The notes below the pieces were generated by a model. It made no database searches, was not told the origin of the DNA, and was given only the letters and a program-made list of their open reading frames with translations. Of a stretch of DNA of 64,000 bases, positions 26,091 to 34,700 are shown piece after piece. Every line of letters begins with the position of its first letter. Positions within the stretch are counted from its first letter, which is position 1. The DNA is from Cohnella zeiphila (GTDB lineage Bacteria; Bacillota; Bacilli; Paenibacillales; Paenibacillaceae). The stretch covers positions 1 through 64,000 of the forward strand of contig NZ_JACJVO010000009.1 in NCBI RefSeq assembly GCF_014212055.1. Direction: 5' to 3'. The translations under genes and the position numbers were made by a program.

Positions 26091-26482
26091 TGACCATCGT
26101 GATCAATATTGTCGTTAGCGTCGTCGTCATCTTTTTGCTGCAGTACCTGGGCATGGTCATTTTCAGCTGGATGACCCCGTATCGGGACATGGAGGAGCTG
26201 CGCAAGGGCAACATGGCCGCAGCGCTGGCGCTCGGGGGCAAATTTCTCGGGACGGCCATCATTCTCGGCGTGGCTGCCTATACGAACGATTCGATCTGGT
26301 TTATGATGCTGTGGTTTGCGGTCGGATACGCTTGCCTTATCGCCGCCTATTGGCTGTTCGAGCTGGTTACGCCGAAGCTCAAGGTGTCCGAGCATCTGCA
26401 GCAGGGCAACGTCGCGGTCGGCGCGCTGCTTTGCTTCGTCTTCCTCGGGATCGGCTTCGCCGTGAGCAGCCTGATCATCTGA
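26090..26482 (+). CDS. DUF350 membrane protein (YjfL/UPF0719 family)
   Basis: A 130-aa protein with four predicted helices arranged as two similar halves, each with a polar helix end (RKGNMAAALALGG and QQGNVAVGALLC). That internal repeat is diagnostic of DUF350. ATG 26090 overlaps the upstream stop by one base. DUF350 proteins occur beside ATP-grasp ligases and channels; their biochemical role is unknown. Confidence 0.9.
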   Translation: MTIVINIVVSVVVIFLLQYLGMVIFSWMTPYRDMEELRKGNMAAALALGGKFLGTAIILGVAAYTNDSIWFMMLWFAVGYACLIAAYWLFELVTPKLKVSEHLQQGNVAVGALLCFVFLGIGFAVSSLII

Positions 26483-26497
26483 GGGTGAGGGATCGGC

Positions 26498-27511
26498 ATG
26501 TATTTTTTCGTAAGACTGCTTCTGAAGACGATGCGCTTTAAAAATATGTCGGTCCTCACGACCGTCCTGGCGTTTATCGTCGTTAGCGCGTCCATCGCTT
26601 ACGGGCTCGAGCCGAAGACGTTCCACACCTGGTTCAACGCTCTTTACTGGGTGATGACGACGATGTCGACGGTCGGCTACGGCGATTTCTTCGCCAAGAC
26701 GGTGGCGGGCAAACTGCTGACGTTGTTTTTGTACATTTTCGGAATCGGGCTGCTCAGCCTTCTGATCGGCAAGGTGATCGACGGCGTGGCGGGCATCCAG
26801 CGGCAAAGGGAGGCCGGAAGGTTGAGCTTTCAGGGCGAAGATCACATCATCATCGTCAATTGGAGCCGCAAGGCGTTTTATGCCGTAGAGGAAATATTGT
26901 CCTATCGGCCGGAAGCGGAGATCGTCATCATCGACGAAAGCGACCGCCATCCGCTGCACCACCGCGGCAACGTTCATTTTATCAGCGGCGATCCTGCGGC
27001 CGACGACGTGCTGGAGCAAGCCGAGATAAGCAAGGCGCGCTCGGCGATCGTGTTCGCGGATTCGCGCATCGACGAGGCGGCGCTGGCCGACGGGAAGTCG
27101 CTGCTGATCGTTTCGAGCATCGAGCGGATCGCGCCGAACGTGCACACGACGGTCGAAATCGTTCAAGAGAAGAACGTCCAAAATTTCCGCTACGCAAACG
27201 TAAACGAATTCGTTCTCTCCCACGACGCCATCTCCCGCCTGGCCGTCCGGGCGGCGCTGCAGGAAGGCAACTCGGAAATTTTCAACCAGCTGCTCAGCCG
27301 CCGGCACGGCGACGACATCTACGAGATTGCCGTGCAGCCCGGGTGGCGAACGTACGGCGATGCGTTCCGGGAGCTGCTCGAACGGGGGGCGACGCTCATC
27401 TCCGACCGCGGGGATCTGGGCATCAACCGCAAGCTGTCCGTGCCGATTCCGTCCGACGCGCGGCTCTACATCATCGCCGACGAGGCGACCTACCGGCAGC
27501 TTATCGGCTAG
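26498..27511 (+). CDS. Potassium channel with TrkA-N/RCK domain
   Basis: A 337-aa two-helix ion channel. The selectivity filter TVGYGD is at residues 58-63 between helices near 20-35 and 70-90. A cytosolic Rossmann domain (HIIIVNWSRKA, then IIIDES) follows from about residue 113, where NAD(H) or another ligand could gate the pore. It resembles YugO-like channels. It starts 15 bp after the DUF350 gene and ends the operon at the 27547 terminator. Confidence 0.93.
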   Translation: MYFFVRLLLKTMRFKNMSVLTTVLAFIVVSASIAYGLEPKTFHTWFNALYWVMTTMSTVGYGDFFAKTVAGKLLTLFLYIFGIGLLSLLIGKVIDGVAGIQRQREAGRLSFQGEDHIIIVNWSRKAFYAVEEILSYRPEAEIVIIDESDRHPLHHRGNVHFISGDPAADDVLEQAEISKARSAIVFADSRIDEAALADGKSLLIVSSIERIAPNVHTTVEIVQEKNVQNFRYANVNEFVLSHDAISRLAVRAALQEGNSEIFNQLLSRRHGDDIYEIAVQPGWRTYGDAFRELLERGATLISDRGDLGINRKLSVPIPSDARLYIIADEATYRQLIG

Positions 27512-27546
27512 ACAGAGAGTGCTATCGATTTTGACGATGTTTAGGG

Positions 27547-27586
27547 ATCGCCGGGGACTGCAGTCCTTGGCGGTCTTCTTTTTTTG
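27547..27586 (+). terminator. Terminator of the ATP-grasp/channel operon
   Basis: GATCGCC at 27547-27553 pairs with GGCGGTC at 27570-27576 around an inner palindrome GGACTGCAGTCC, then a TTCTTTTTTT run. Confidence 0.88.
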
Positions 27587-27601
27587 GCTGCCGAAAATAC
27601 T

Positions 27602-27626
27602 TGTCAACTTTACTGACAATGTGTCA
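27602..27626. promoter_or_regulatory. TGTCA/TGACA repeat set upstream of the AraC gene
   Basis: TGTCA at 27602-27606, TGACA at 27614-27618 and TGTCA at 27622-27626 form two overlapping inverted repeats. TTGTCA followed 18 bp later by CAATAT could be the promoter. It may be an operator for the regulator gene. Confidence 0.4.
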
Positions 27627-27693
27627 ATATGAGTGATAGAGAACGCTCTCATTCTTACGGAGAGGTTACATGGAGCGATAGACACCGGGGGAG

Positions 27694-29946
27694 ATGAGGC
27701 GCTTGAATCGGACATGGTTTACGAGGATGCTGTTGTCCTACGTGCCTGCTTTTTTTATTTTGACCGCCTTTTTGTTTTTCATTTTTTTCAAAATGCTAAG
27801 CGACAGCAACGCCGCGGCCGCCCGTAAATCGAACGATTTCGTGGCCAGGCAGGCGCAATTGGTCATCGATTCTTCCCTGGCGGCGATCGACCAGAAGATA
27901 ACGCTGGAGATGCTGCGCAACCGGACGGTGCTGCAGTATTTTACGGAGCCTTCCGTGAACGACTTGACCCTCCAAGTCGGCGTGATGAACGAGCTGTCCG
28001 AATGGAAAATCGCCAATCCCCTGATCCATTCCGTTTATATGGTCCGCACCAGCGACCGCACCGTGCTGAACCTGAGCACGACTTACCCGCTCGACCAGTA
28101 TTCCGACGCTCCGTTCATCGAATCCGCGATGCGTTCGCCGAACGGGAAGTGGTCCGACATTCGCACCTACAAGGAGCTTCCTTCGGAAAAGGGAACGCCG
28201 GTCGTGACGCTGACCCGGAGGGTGTCGATTTTCTCGGGGAAGTACGGACTCATCGTGGTGAACGTGAACGCGGCCGCCCTTCAGGCGCTCGTCCGGGAGA
28301 TGTACGATCCGGCGGCGACCCGACTGCGCTTGTACGACAACAAGGGCAACGACCTGTTCGCCGCTTCGGGCGACTCGCCGCCGGCACCCGCCGAAAGCGG
28401 GGCAATGGCTTCGGAGTCGGTATCCGACTATACGGGATGGCACCTTGTCAGCGAGCTCAAGAACGCTCGCATGATTCAATGGCTGCTCTCGACGTTCGAC
28501 GTCTGGTTCGTATCGGGGCTCGTCGTCTGCGCCATCGCGCTGGGGTGGATCGTGTGGATGACCCGCCAGAATTACCGGCCGATCCGCACGCTGGTGACGC
28601 AGCTGAGAAGCTATTCCGCCGACGGAAAGCCGGAAGGCCGGCCGGACGGGAAGATCGGCTTCGCCGGCGAATTCCAATTCATCAATTCCGCGGTGGAACA
28701 GATGTTTCATCAGAACAACCGCTTTCAGCTCCAGCTTCAGGAAGATTTGAAGGTGAAGCGCAATTTTTTTATGTACGAGCTGTTGGAGGGCATGCGGCAA
28801 ATCCGCATGGAAGAATGGGAGGAGGCGGCCGCCCGGCACGGATGGCCGCGGACGTTCGGCAAGGCGCGGATCGCCGTGCTGGAGATCGACGGCGCCGCCG
28901 CTTGGCGCCGGACGTATGCGCCGGACGAACAGGACGAGTGGAAGCAGGCGATCGAGGCGATCGTGGCCCGGCGGGCGGAGGAGTCCGGACGAGACCGCGT
29001 ATGGCAGCTGTGGACGGGATTCCACCAGTTGGCCGTCATTTTGATGAGCCCAAGCGGGCTTGCGGATGAGGACATGCTGGCCGTTATCCGGGGATGGCAC
29101 GGGCGTATCCGGGAAGAGGTTCCGTTCCCGGTGTCGATCGGCCTCGGCGAGCCCGTCGAGCACCCCGACAACATTCACGACGCTTATCAGGAAGCGCTCG
29201 AAGCTCTCCAATACAAGGCCGTGGAGGGCGGCGACCGATTGTTGGCCTATCGGGCGTCCAATCCGGACGGGGAGCACCCGTTCGGGCATTTAAAGCGAAT
29301 CGAGACCATCGTCGACCGGCTGCGGCTGTCCGACGGGAAATGGCGGACCGAGCTGCGGGCGCTGTTCCGGCAGCTGGAGCAGGACCGTTCGCCCCGCGAC
29401 GAGATCGACCATGCGATGAATTATCTTATCTTCAACTTGAACAAAGCGATCGACGGCATGGGGGAAGAGTTCAAAAGGCAGTGGCTTGCGGAATGGATGC
29501 CCGTTCTGCATAAGGCGCTGGACGAAGCGGAGTTGCTGAGCGAGATTTCCCGCGTCTTCTTCGAGACGCTGGAGAGGTTCGAGGAAGCGAAGGAACGCTC
29601 GAGGGACTCCCGGAGCCAGGGGAACCTGATCAAGGAGATCAAATCCTATATCGAGAGCGATTACGCGAATCCCGCGCTGTCCCTCGACTATCTGAGCGAG
29701 AAGTTCGGCATCAGCGGCAAATATTTGAGCCGGTTGTTCAAGGAGGAGTTCGGGCTCAAATTCGTCGATTTTCTGATCGACCAGCGCATTCGCCAGGCGC
29801 GCAAGCTGCTGTCCGAGACGAACGATTCCGTGCAGGAGATCGCCGAGCGGCTCGGCTACAGCAGTCCGATTTCGTTCGCCCGCACTTTCAAGAAGATCGT
29901 CGGCCTTCCTCCGGGCGATTACCGGAGAGAGACGCAATCTTCCTAA
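27694..29946 (+). CDS. YesN/AraC-type membrane-bound transcription regulator
   Basis: A 750-aa regulator with an N-terminal helix (about 10-33), an extracytoplasmic sensor region, a second helix near residue 268-290, a coiled linker, and two C-terminal HTH motifs of the AraC type (about 650-745, LDYLSEKFGISGKYLSRLF and IAERLGYSSPISFARTFK). It lies upstream of a sugar ABC importer and most likely senses that sugar or its glycan. ATG 27694 sits directly after the GGGGGAG site; TTG 27703 is better spaced and may be the real start. Confidence 0.9.
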   Translation: MRRLNRTWFTRMLLSYVPAFFILTAFLFFIFFKMLSDSNAAAARKSNDFVARQAQLVIDSSLAAIDQKITLEMLRNRTVLQYFTEPSVNDLTLQVGVMNELSEWKIANPLIHSVYMVRTSDRTVLNLSTTYPLDQYSDAPFIESAMRSPNGKWSDIRTYKELPSEKGTPVVTLTRRVSIFSGKYGLIVVNVNAAALQALVREMYDPAATRLRLYDNKGNDLFAASGDSPPAPAESGAMASESVSDYTGWHLVSELKNARMIQWLLSTFDVWFVSGLVVCAIALGWIVWMTRQNYRPIRTLVTQLRSYSADGKPEGRPDGKIGFAGEFQFINSAVEQMFHQNNRFQLQLQEDLKVKRNFFMYELLEGMRQIRMEEWEEAAARHGWPRTFGKARIAVLEIDGAAAWRRTYAPDEQDEWKQAIEAIVARRAEESGRDRVWQLWTGFHQLAVILMSPSGLADEDMLAVIRGWHGRIREEVPFPVSIGLGEPVEHPDNIHDAYQEALEALQYKAVEGGDRLLAYRASNPDGEHPFGHLKRIETIVDRLRLSDGKWRTELRALFRQLEQDRSPRDEIDHAMNYLIFNLNKAIDGMGEEFKRQWLAEWMPVLHKALDEAELLSEISRVFFETLERFEEAKERSRDSRSQGNLIKEIKSYIESDYANPALSLDYLSEKFGISGKYLSRLFKEEFGLKFVDFLIDQRIRQARKLLSETNDSVQEIAERLGYSSPISFARTFKKIVGLPPGDYRRETQSS

Positions 29947-29958
29947 ACGGTTCAACAA

Positions 29959-29999
29959 GCAACCCGATCGCGCGGCCGCTTCCGCATGGTCGGGTTGTT
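29959..29999 (+). terminator. Terminator of the AraC-type gene
   Basis: GCAACCCGA at 29959-29967 pairs with TCGGGTTGT at 29990-29998; the T tract is weak (TTCGTCTG). Confidence 0.6.
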
Positions 30000-30061
30000 C
30001 GTCTGACGCCGGGGAACGGCGTCGGACGCGGATTCGGCCGGGCATGCCGGGCAGGCGAAAA

Positions 30062-30189
30062 AAGTTTGGACGGTAGAGAAAAGTTGGCATTCGGGAAGCG
30101 GGCGGTTCGGGAAAATGTCAGGGATCGTAACGGCGAAATAACGCTTACGCTGACACCGATGCTCCCTTAAGTTTGGGCGGTAGAAAAGT
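30062..30189 (+). promoter_or_regulatory. Paired direct repeats before the sugar importer
   Basis: AAGTTTGGACGGTAGAGAAA at 30062-30081 returns as AAGTTTGGGCGGTAGAAAAG at 30169-30188, starting 107 bp later. Each copy is followed within a few bases by a further AAAGT-like half. They lie 110 to 235 bp before the binding-protein gene and are good candidates for sites of the AraC-type regulator encoded upstream. No clear sigma-A promoter was found in 29947-30297. Confidence 0.55.
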
Positions 30190-30297
30190 GTTTGTTGTCC
30201 CGAAGCGGGAGGCGACGGTTTAATTAGGGCGTGGCTCGGTCGGCTGTCCGGCCGGTCCGTCTCACGGAAACCAAAGATGAAAAGGAGAGTCTGTCCC

Positions 30298-31704
30298 ATG
30301 GCAAAGACAAGATGGAAACGCTCGCTTCTGCTCGCCGCGACCGGCGTGCTCGGCGCATCGGCCTTGGCCGGATGCTCAGGCGGGTCGAACGGTTCGAACG
30401 CGACGGGCGCATCGGGCGCGTCGGCGTCGGCCGGATCGTCGTCCGGCGGCGAGAAAGTGCAATTGTCGTTCGAAACGTCCGTTTATGCGGAAGCGCCGCA
30501 CAAGAAAGCGATCGACGCCCTGATCCAGAAGTACAACGAGATGAATCCCAACGTCGAGATCACGGTCCACGGTACCGATTACGAGAACTTCTGGGACAAG
30601 CTGACGACGGAGATCATCGCGGGAACGCAAGGGGACATCGTGCAGGTGTATCCGGAGAATATCGCGACGTACAACGCGCTTCAGGGTGACAGCGGCGCGT
30701 TCGTCAACCTGGACGACCGCATCAAGGGAACGGACCTGGAGACCGATCTCGTCGGCCAGGAGCTAAGCAGAGTGAACGGTTCCTACTACGCCCTGTCGAA
30801 TTATGCTTGGGGTACGACGGGCATCTTTTACCGCAAATCGCTATTCGAAAAGGCGGGCATCGACCCGGCCTCGATCAAGACGCTGGACGACTTCAAGGCG
30901 GCCGCGATCAAGTTGGGCGTCGACGCGAACGGCGACGGCACGATCGACCAATACGGCTTCTCCAGCGTGGTCGGCTCTCATCCGTTCGTCGCCTCCGAAT
31001 GGTATCGTCTGGTCGCCCGCCCGGTGTCGGGCGGCGTGTTCTTCGGCGACGGCGAAGCCGGGCCGTACACGGCAGACCGGATCAACGTCAATTCTCCGGC
31101 CAACGTGTGGGCGGCCAAGTGGTGGCAGGATCTCATGAGCAATCCGCAGGCGACCCCTCCGGGAACGCGCGACAAGAAGGTGAGCCGCGAGATGTTCTGG
31201 AACGGCCAGGCCGCCATGATCATGGACGGCCCCTGGTTCATCGGCATGACGAAGGAGCGCGATGCGAAGCTGATGGACGACCTCGGCCTGATCCCGCAGC
31301 CGGACGTCGTCTACGAAGGCAAGACGTACAAGCCCAACCCGCACAACTATCCGCTCGTCTCGATGATTTCGCAGAACAGCAAGCATAAGGACGAAGCGTG
31401 GAAATTCATGGAGTGGATGGCTTCGCCGGAAGCGCAGGAGATCATCGCGGGCTCGGGCATGATCCCGAGCAGCAAAGCGTATGCCGGAACGGAAGCTTAC
31501 GCGTCGGCCAATCCGCTGGCGGCGCAATTTTTCGACTTCCAGGACAAGCTGTACGCGCCGCCGGTCATGGATCCGCCGATTCCGGAGCTCGGCACGCTCA
31601 GCCAGACGCTGGTCAACGCGGCGCAGGATATGTTCGTCGCCAAGCAGGATGCCCGGAAGACGCTTGACAAAGCGGCCGCCGAAATGAAGAAGGCGATGAA
31701 CTAA
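30298..31704 (+). CDS. Sugar ABC transporter substrate-binding lipoprotein
   Basis: Family 1 extracellular solute-binding protein of 468 aa. The signal peptide ends in LAGC (lipidated Cys near residue 25), followed by a Gly/Ser/Ala linker. The mature protein contains typical CUT1 text such as NGQAAMIMDGPWF and KHKDEAWKFMEWMASPEAQ. ATG 30298 follows AAAGGAGAG by eight bases. It delivers an oligosaccharide or monosaccharide to the two permeases that follow. No ATPase gene is present, so a shared MsmX-type ATPase is expected. Confidence 0.92.
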   Translation: MAKTRWKRSLLLAATGVLGASALAGCSGGSNGSNATGASGASASAGSSSGGEKVQLSFETSVYAEAPHKKAIDALIQKYNEMNPNVEITVHGTDYENFWDKLTTEIIAGTQGDIVQVYPENIATYNALQGDSGAFVNLDDRIKGTDLETDLVGQELSRVNGSYYALSNYAWGTTGIFYRKSLFEKAGIDPASIKTLDDFKAAAIKLGVDANGDGTIDQYGFSSVVGSHPFVASEWYRLVARPVSGGVFFGDGEAGPYTADRINVNSPANVWAAKWWQDLMSNPQATPPGTRDKKVSREMFWNGQAAMIMDGPWFIGMTKERDAKLMDDLGLIPQPDVVYEGKTYKPNPHNYPLVSMISQNSKHKDEAWKFMEWMASPEAQEIIAGSGMIPSSKAYAGTEAYASANPLAAQFFDFQDKLYAPPVMDPPIPELGTLSQTLVNAAQDMFVAKQDARKTLDKAAAEMKKAMN

Positions 31705-31710
31705 GACGGG

Positions 31711-31830
31711 CTCGATCCGGCGGCCGAGAAAGCCGGGAGGCTGCCGGTAGCGGCTGCCGGATCGACGAAAGGACCCGCCGACCGATCCATCAGCCTCCGG
31801 CTGACGATCGGTTGCGAGAGGAGGAAGGGA
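31711..31830 (+). other. Stem-loops between binding protein and permease genes
   Basis: CGATCCGGC near 31711 pairs with GCCGGATCG near 31758, and CCGACCGAT near 31777 pairs with a later GATCGGTTG. Such intercistronic stems commonly stabilise the binding-protein message and reduce readthrough into the permease genes. Confidence 0.45.
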
Positions 31831-32799
31831 ATGAACAACGGGGCGCACTTGAAGGAACCTTCCTTGGCCGAGGCGAAGCCTGTCGGCCGAACGGGCTTCT
31901 GGCGCGCGGAGCTGCGCAGGCTGAAGGCGAATCGGGCGGCGTATCTGTTTATCGCGCCGTTGGCGCTTGTAGTCGGCCTGATTCTCATGTATCCCATCTT
32001 GAAGGCCGCTCTCATGAGCTTTCAATACTGGAAGGTCGCCCGGCCGATCGCCGCAGGGCATCCATTCGTCGGCTTCGACAACTATGCGGAGGTGCTTCGG
32101 TCCGGTTATTTTGCGAAATCGCTCGGCATTACGTTCGTTTATATTTTGGTGACGGTCGTGCTGCGGTTCGTTCTGGGAATCGGAACGGCGGTATTGCTCA
32201 ACACCCCGTTCAAAGGACGCGGGCTCGTTCGAGCCCTCGTCATCATCCCGTGGGCCGTGCCGGAGGTGGTGACCTGCCTTGTCTTCATTCTTATGTACGA
32301 CTACCAGTACGGCGTCATCAACGATGTGCTGATGAAAATGAACTTGTTGTCAAGTCCGGTAGCCTTCCTGGGCAATTCGGATACCGCCCTGTGGGCGGCG
32401 ATGTTCGTCAATGTGTGGAAAGGGTTCCCGTTCGCCGCCATCATGCTGCTCGCCGGCTTGCAGGGCATTCCGAAGTCGCTGTACGAAGCCGCGAGCATCG
32501 ACGGAGCGTCCGCCTGGAAGCAGTTCCGTCACGTGACGATGCCTTCGCTGAAGCCGGTGTCGGTCATCGTGTTCCTGCTGCTCGTCATCTGGACGATCAA
32601 GGATTTCGGCATCGTGTACGTGCTGACGGGAGGCGGACCGAGCCGCGTGACGGAGGTTCTGACGATCTTCATCTACCGCGCGGGCTTCAAATCGTTCGAC
32701 TTCGGCCTGGCGGCCGCGGCGGGCATGTTCCTGCTGATCGTGTCGGTCGCTTTCACCGTGCTGTATATGAAGGCGACGAAGGCGGGTGATTCGGTATGA
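31831..32799 (+). CDS. Sugar ABC transporter permease (MalF-like)
   Basis: Inner-membrane permease of 322 aa with six helices. The EAA loop that contacts the ATPase is present as YEAASIDGASAWKQFRHVTMP. ATG 31831 follows GAGAGGAGGAAGGG. The stop overlaps the next start by 4 bp. The N-terminal 25 residues are a hydrophilic extension usual for MalF-type subunits. Confidence 0.93.
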   Translation: MNNGAHLKEPSLAEAKPVGRTGFWRAELRRLKANRAAYLFIAPLALVVGLILMYPILKAALMSFQYWKVARPIAAGHPFVGFDNYAEVLRSGYFAKSLGITFVYILVTVVLRFVLGIGTAVLLNTPFKGRGLVRALVIIPWAVPEVVTCLVFILMYDYQYGVINDVLMKMNLLSSPVAFLGNSDTALWAAMFVNVWKGFPFAAIMLLAGLQGIPKSLYEAASIDGASAWKQFRHVTMPSLKPVSVIVFLLLVIWTIKDFGIVYVLTGGGPSRVTEVLTIFIYRAGFKSFDFGLAAAAGMFLLIVSVAFTVLYMKATKAGDSV

Positions 32800-33632
32800 G
32801 AAAGCCGAACCGCGTTCTCGTCTACGCCGCCGCCGTTCTCGTCTCGCTGTTCGCCGTTGCGCCTTTTCTATGGATGATTCTGACTTCCTTGAAGCCGCAG
32901 GCGGAAATTTACAGCAAGCCGCTGGCATACCTGCCTTCGCGGATCCATCTGTCGGGCTATCAGGACATGCTCGACCCGAAGGCCGATCCGAGCGCCAACT
33001 TCATGGTCTGGTTCAAAAACACGGCGATCGTATCCGTGCTGACGACGGTGCTGTCGCTTGCCGTCTCGGCTCTCGGAGGCTATGCGATGTCCCGGTTCCG
33101 CTTCCGCGGACGGATGTCGGTCGGCTACGTCATCCTGCTGACGCAGATGCTGCCCGGGTCGCTGCTGATTATTCCGCTTTATCTGATCATGAAAGAGTAT
33201 CACCTGCTGAATTCCTACCTGGGACTCGTCATCGCCTATGCTACCGTGGCGGTTCCGTTCTGCACGTGGATGCTCAAAGGCTACTTCGACAGCATCTCGC
33301 CCGCGATCGACGAAGCGGCGAGCATCGACGGCGCCGGCCGCTGGACGATCTTCGCCCGCGTCGTCCTTCCGCTCACGCTGCCCGGGCTCGTCGTGACGGC
33401 CGTGTTCTCTTTTCTGACCAGTTGGAACGAATTCATGTTCGCCCAGACTTTCCTCAGCGACTACGACAAATGGACGCTATCGGTCGGAATCGCCAGCTTC
33501 CAGGGCCAATATGTCGTCAACTGGGACTACTTGATGGCCGGCTCGGTTCTGACGACGATTCCGATCGTGCTCGCGTTCTGGCTGCTGCAGAAGCATCTCG
33601 TCAGCGGCATGACTGCCGGCGCCGTCAAATGA
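32796..33632 (+). CDS. Sugar ABC transporter permease (MalG-like)
   Basis: Second permease of 278 aa with six helices and the EAA loop DEAASIDGAGRWTIFARVVLP. It starts at ATG 32796, overlapping the first permease stop, and is translationally coupled to it. It forms the heterodimeric CUT1 channel with its partner. Confidence 0.93.
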   Translation: MRKPNRVLVYAAAVLVSLFAVAPFLWMILTSLKPQAEIYSKPLAYLPSRIHLSGYQDMLDPKADPSANFMVWFKNTAIVSVLTTVLSLAVSALGGYAMSRFRFRGRMSVGYVILLTQMLPGSLLIIPLYLIMKEYHLLNSYLGLVIAYATVAVPFCTWMLKGYFDSISPAIDEAASIDGAGRWTIFARVVLPLTLPGLVVTAVFSFLTSWNEFMFAQTFLSDYDKWTLSVGIASFQGQYVVNWDYLMAGSVLTTIPIVLAFWLLQKHLVSGMTAGAVK

Positions 33633-33685
33633 CGCCGGCCCGCCGGCTTGGGGCCTATCGACACGAAAAAAGGAGCTGACCTCAA

Positions 33686-34696
33686 ATGAACTTGATCAAA
33701 TTCGGGATTGTCGGGATGGGCCTTCGCGGGAATCTGTTCGCCGATACGCTGCGGCAAAATCCGCATGCGGAATTGGCTGCCGTCAGCGACGCTTTCCCGG
33801 CGGCGTTAGAGCGCAGCAGGGAGAAGTACGGCGTGCCCGGCTATGCCGACGTGAAGGAGATGCTCGACAAGGAGCGGCTGGACGCGCTCGTCATTGCGAC
33901 TCCCGATTTCCTGCACCGCGAGCCGGTGCTGCTGGCGGCCGAACGCGGGGTGCACTTCATGGTCGAGAAGCCGTTCTCCACCAGCGTGGAGGAAGCGGAG
34001 GAGATGCGCGAGGCGGTCAACCGCGCCGGCATTAAATGCATGGTCGCTTTCGAAAACCGGTGGAATTCGCCCTTCGTCGCCGTGAAAGAGGCGGTGAGCG
34101 GAGGCGAGATCGGCGACATCCTGACGATCAACGCCAGGCTGAACGACACGATCTATGTCCCGACCAAGATGCTCAAGTGGTCTACCGGATCGTCGCCCGG
34201 CTGGTTCCTGCTGCCGCACGCGACCGACATTGCGCTGTGGCTCAAGCCGGAGGCTTCGCCCGTCCGCGTGTACGCGGTCGGAACGAAGAAGAAGCTGGCC
34301 GGCATGGGCATCGACACCTACGATTCGATCCAGTCGGTCGTCAGTTTCGACGACGGCACGCACGCCGCGTTCACGACCAGCTGGGTGCTTCCCGAGTCGA
34401 TGCCGCTTATTTACGACTTCAAATACGAAATCATCGGCGACAGCGGAGCGTTATACGTGGATCTGGCCGACCAGATGGTTCGCCAGGCCGGCGGCGTTTA
34501 CCGCCATGTGCACACGCTCGGAACGCCGATCAACGGGCAGTTGACGTCGGCTCCGAGCTGCATGCTGAATGCGTTCGTCAACCACGTCCGCCTGGATACG
34601 GCTCCGGAAGCGGGAGCCGACGCCGGCTTGCTCAACACCAAGCTGGTCGACGCCATTCACCGTTCGGCCGCAAGCGGCCACGCGGAGAAAATCTGA
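33686..34696 (+). CDS. Gfo/Idh/MocA family oxidoreductase
   Basis: NAD(P)-dependent sugar dehydrogenase-like protein of 336 aa. The N-terminal Rossmann motif GIVGMGLRGN (residues 7-16) is followed by the family signature VEKPFS near residues 93-98, whose Lys is catalytic. The C-terminal alpha/beta domain binds substrate. ATG 33686 follows AAAAGGAGCTGACC. In the importer operon it probably converts the imported sugar or its 3-keto form. Confidence 0.9.
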   Translation: MNLIKFGIVGMGLRGNLFADTLRQNPHAELAAVSDAFPAALERSREKYGVPGYADVKEMLDKERLDALVIATPDFLHREPVLLAAERGVHFMVEKPFSTSVEEAEEMREAVNRAGIKCMVAFENRWNSPFVAVKEAVSGGEIGDILTINARLNDTIYVPTKMLKWSTGSSPGWFLLPHATDIALWLKPEASPVRVYAVGTKKKLAGMGIDTYDSIQSVVSFDDGTHAAFTTSWVLPESMPLIYDFKYEIIGDSGALYVDLADQMVRQAGGVYRHVHTLGTPINGQLTSAPSCMLNAFVNHVRLDTAPEAGADAGLLNTKLVDAIHRSAASGHAEKI

Positions 34697-34700
34697 GCGC

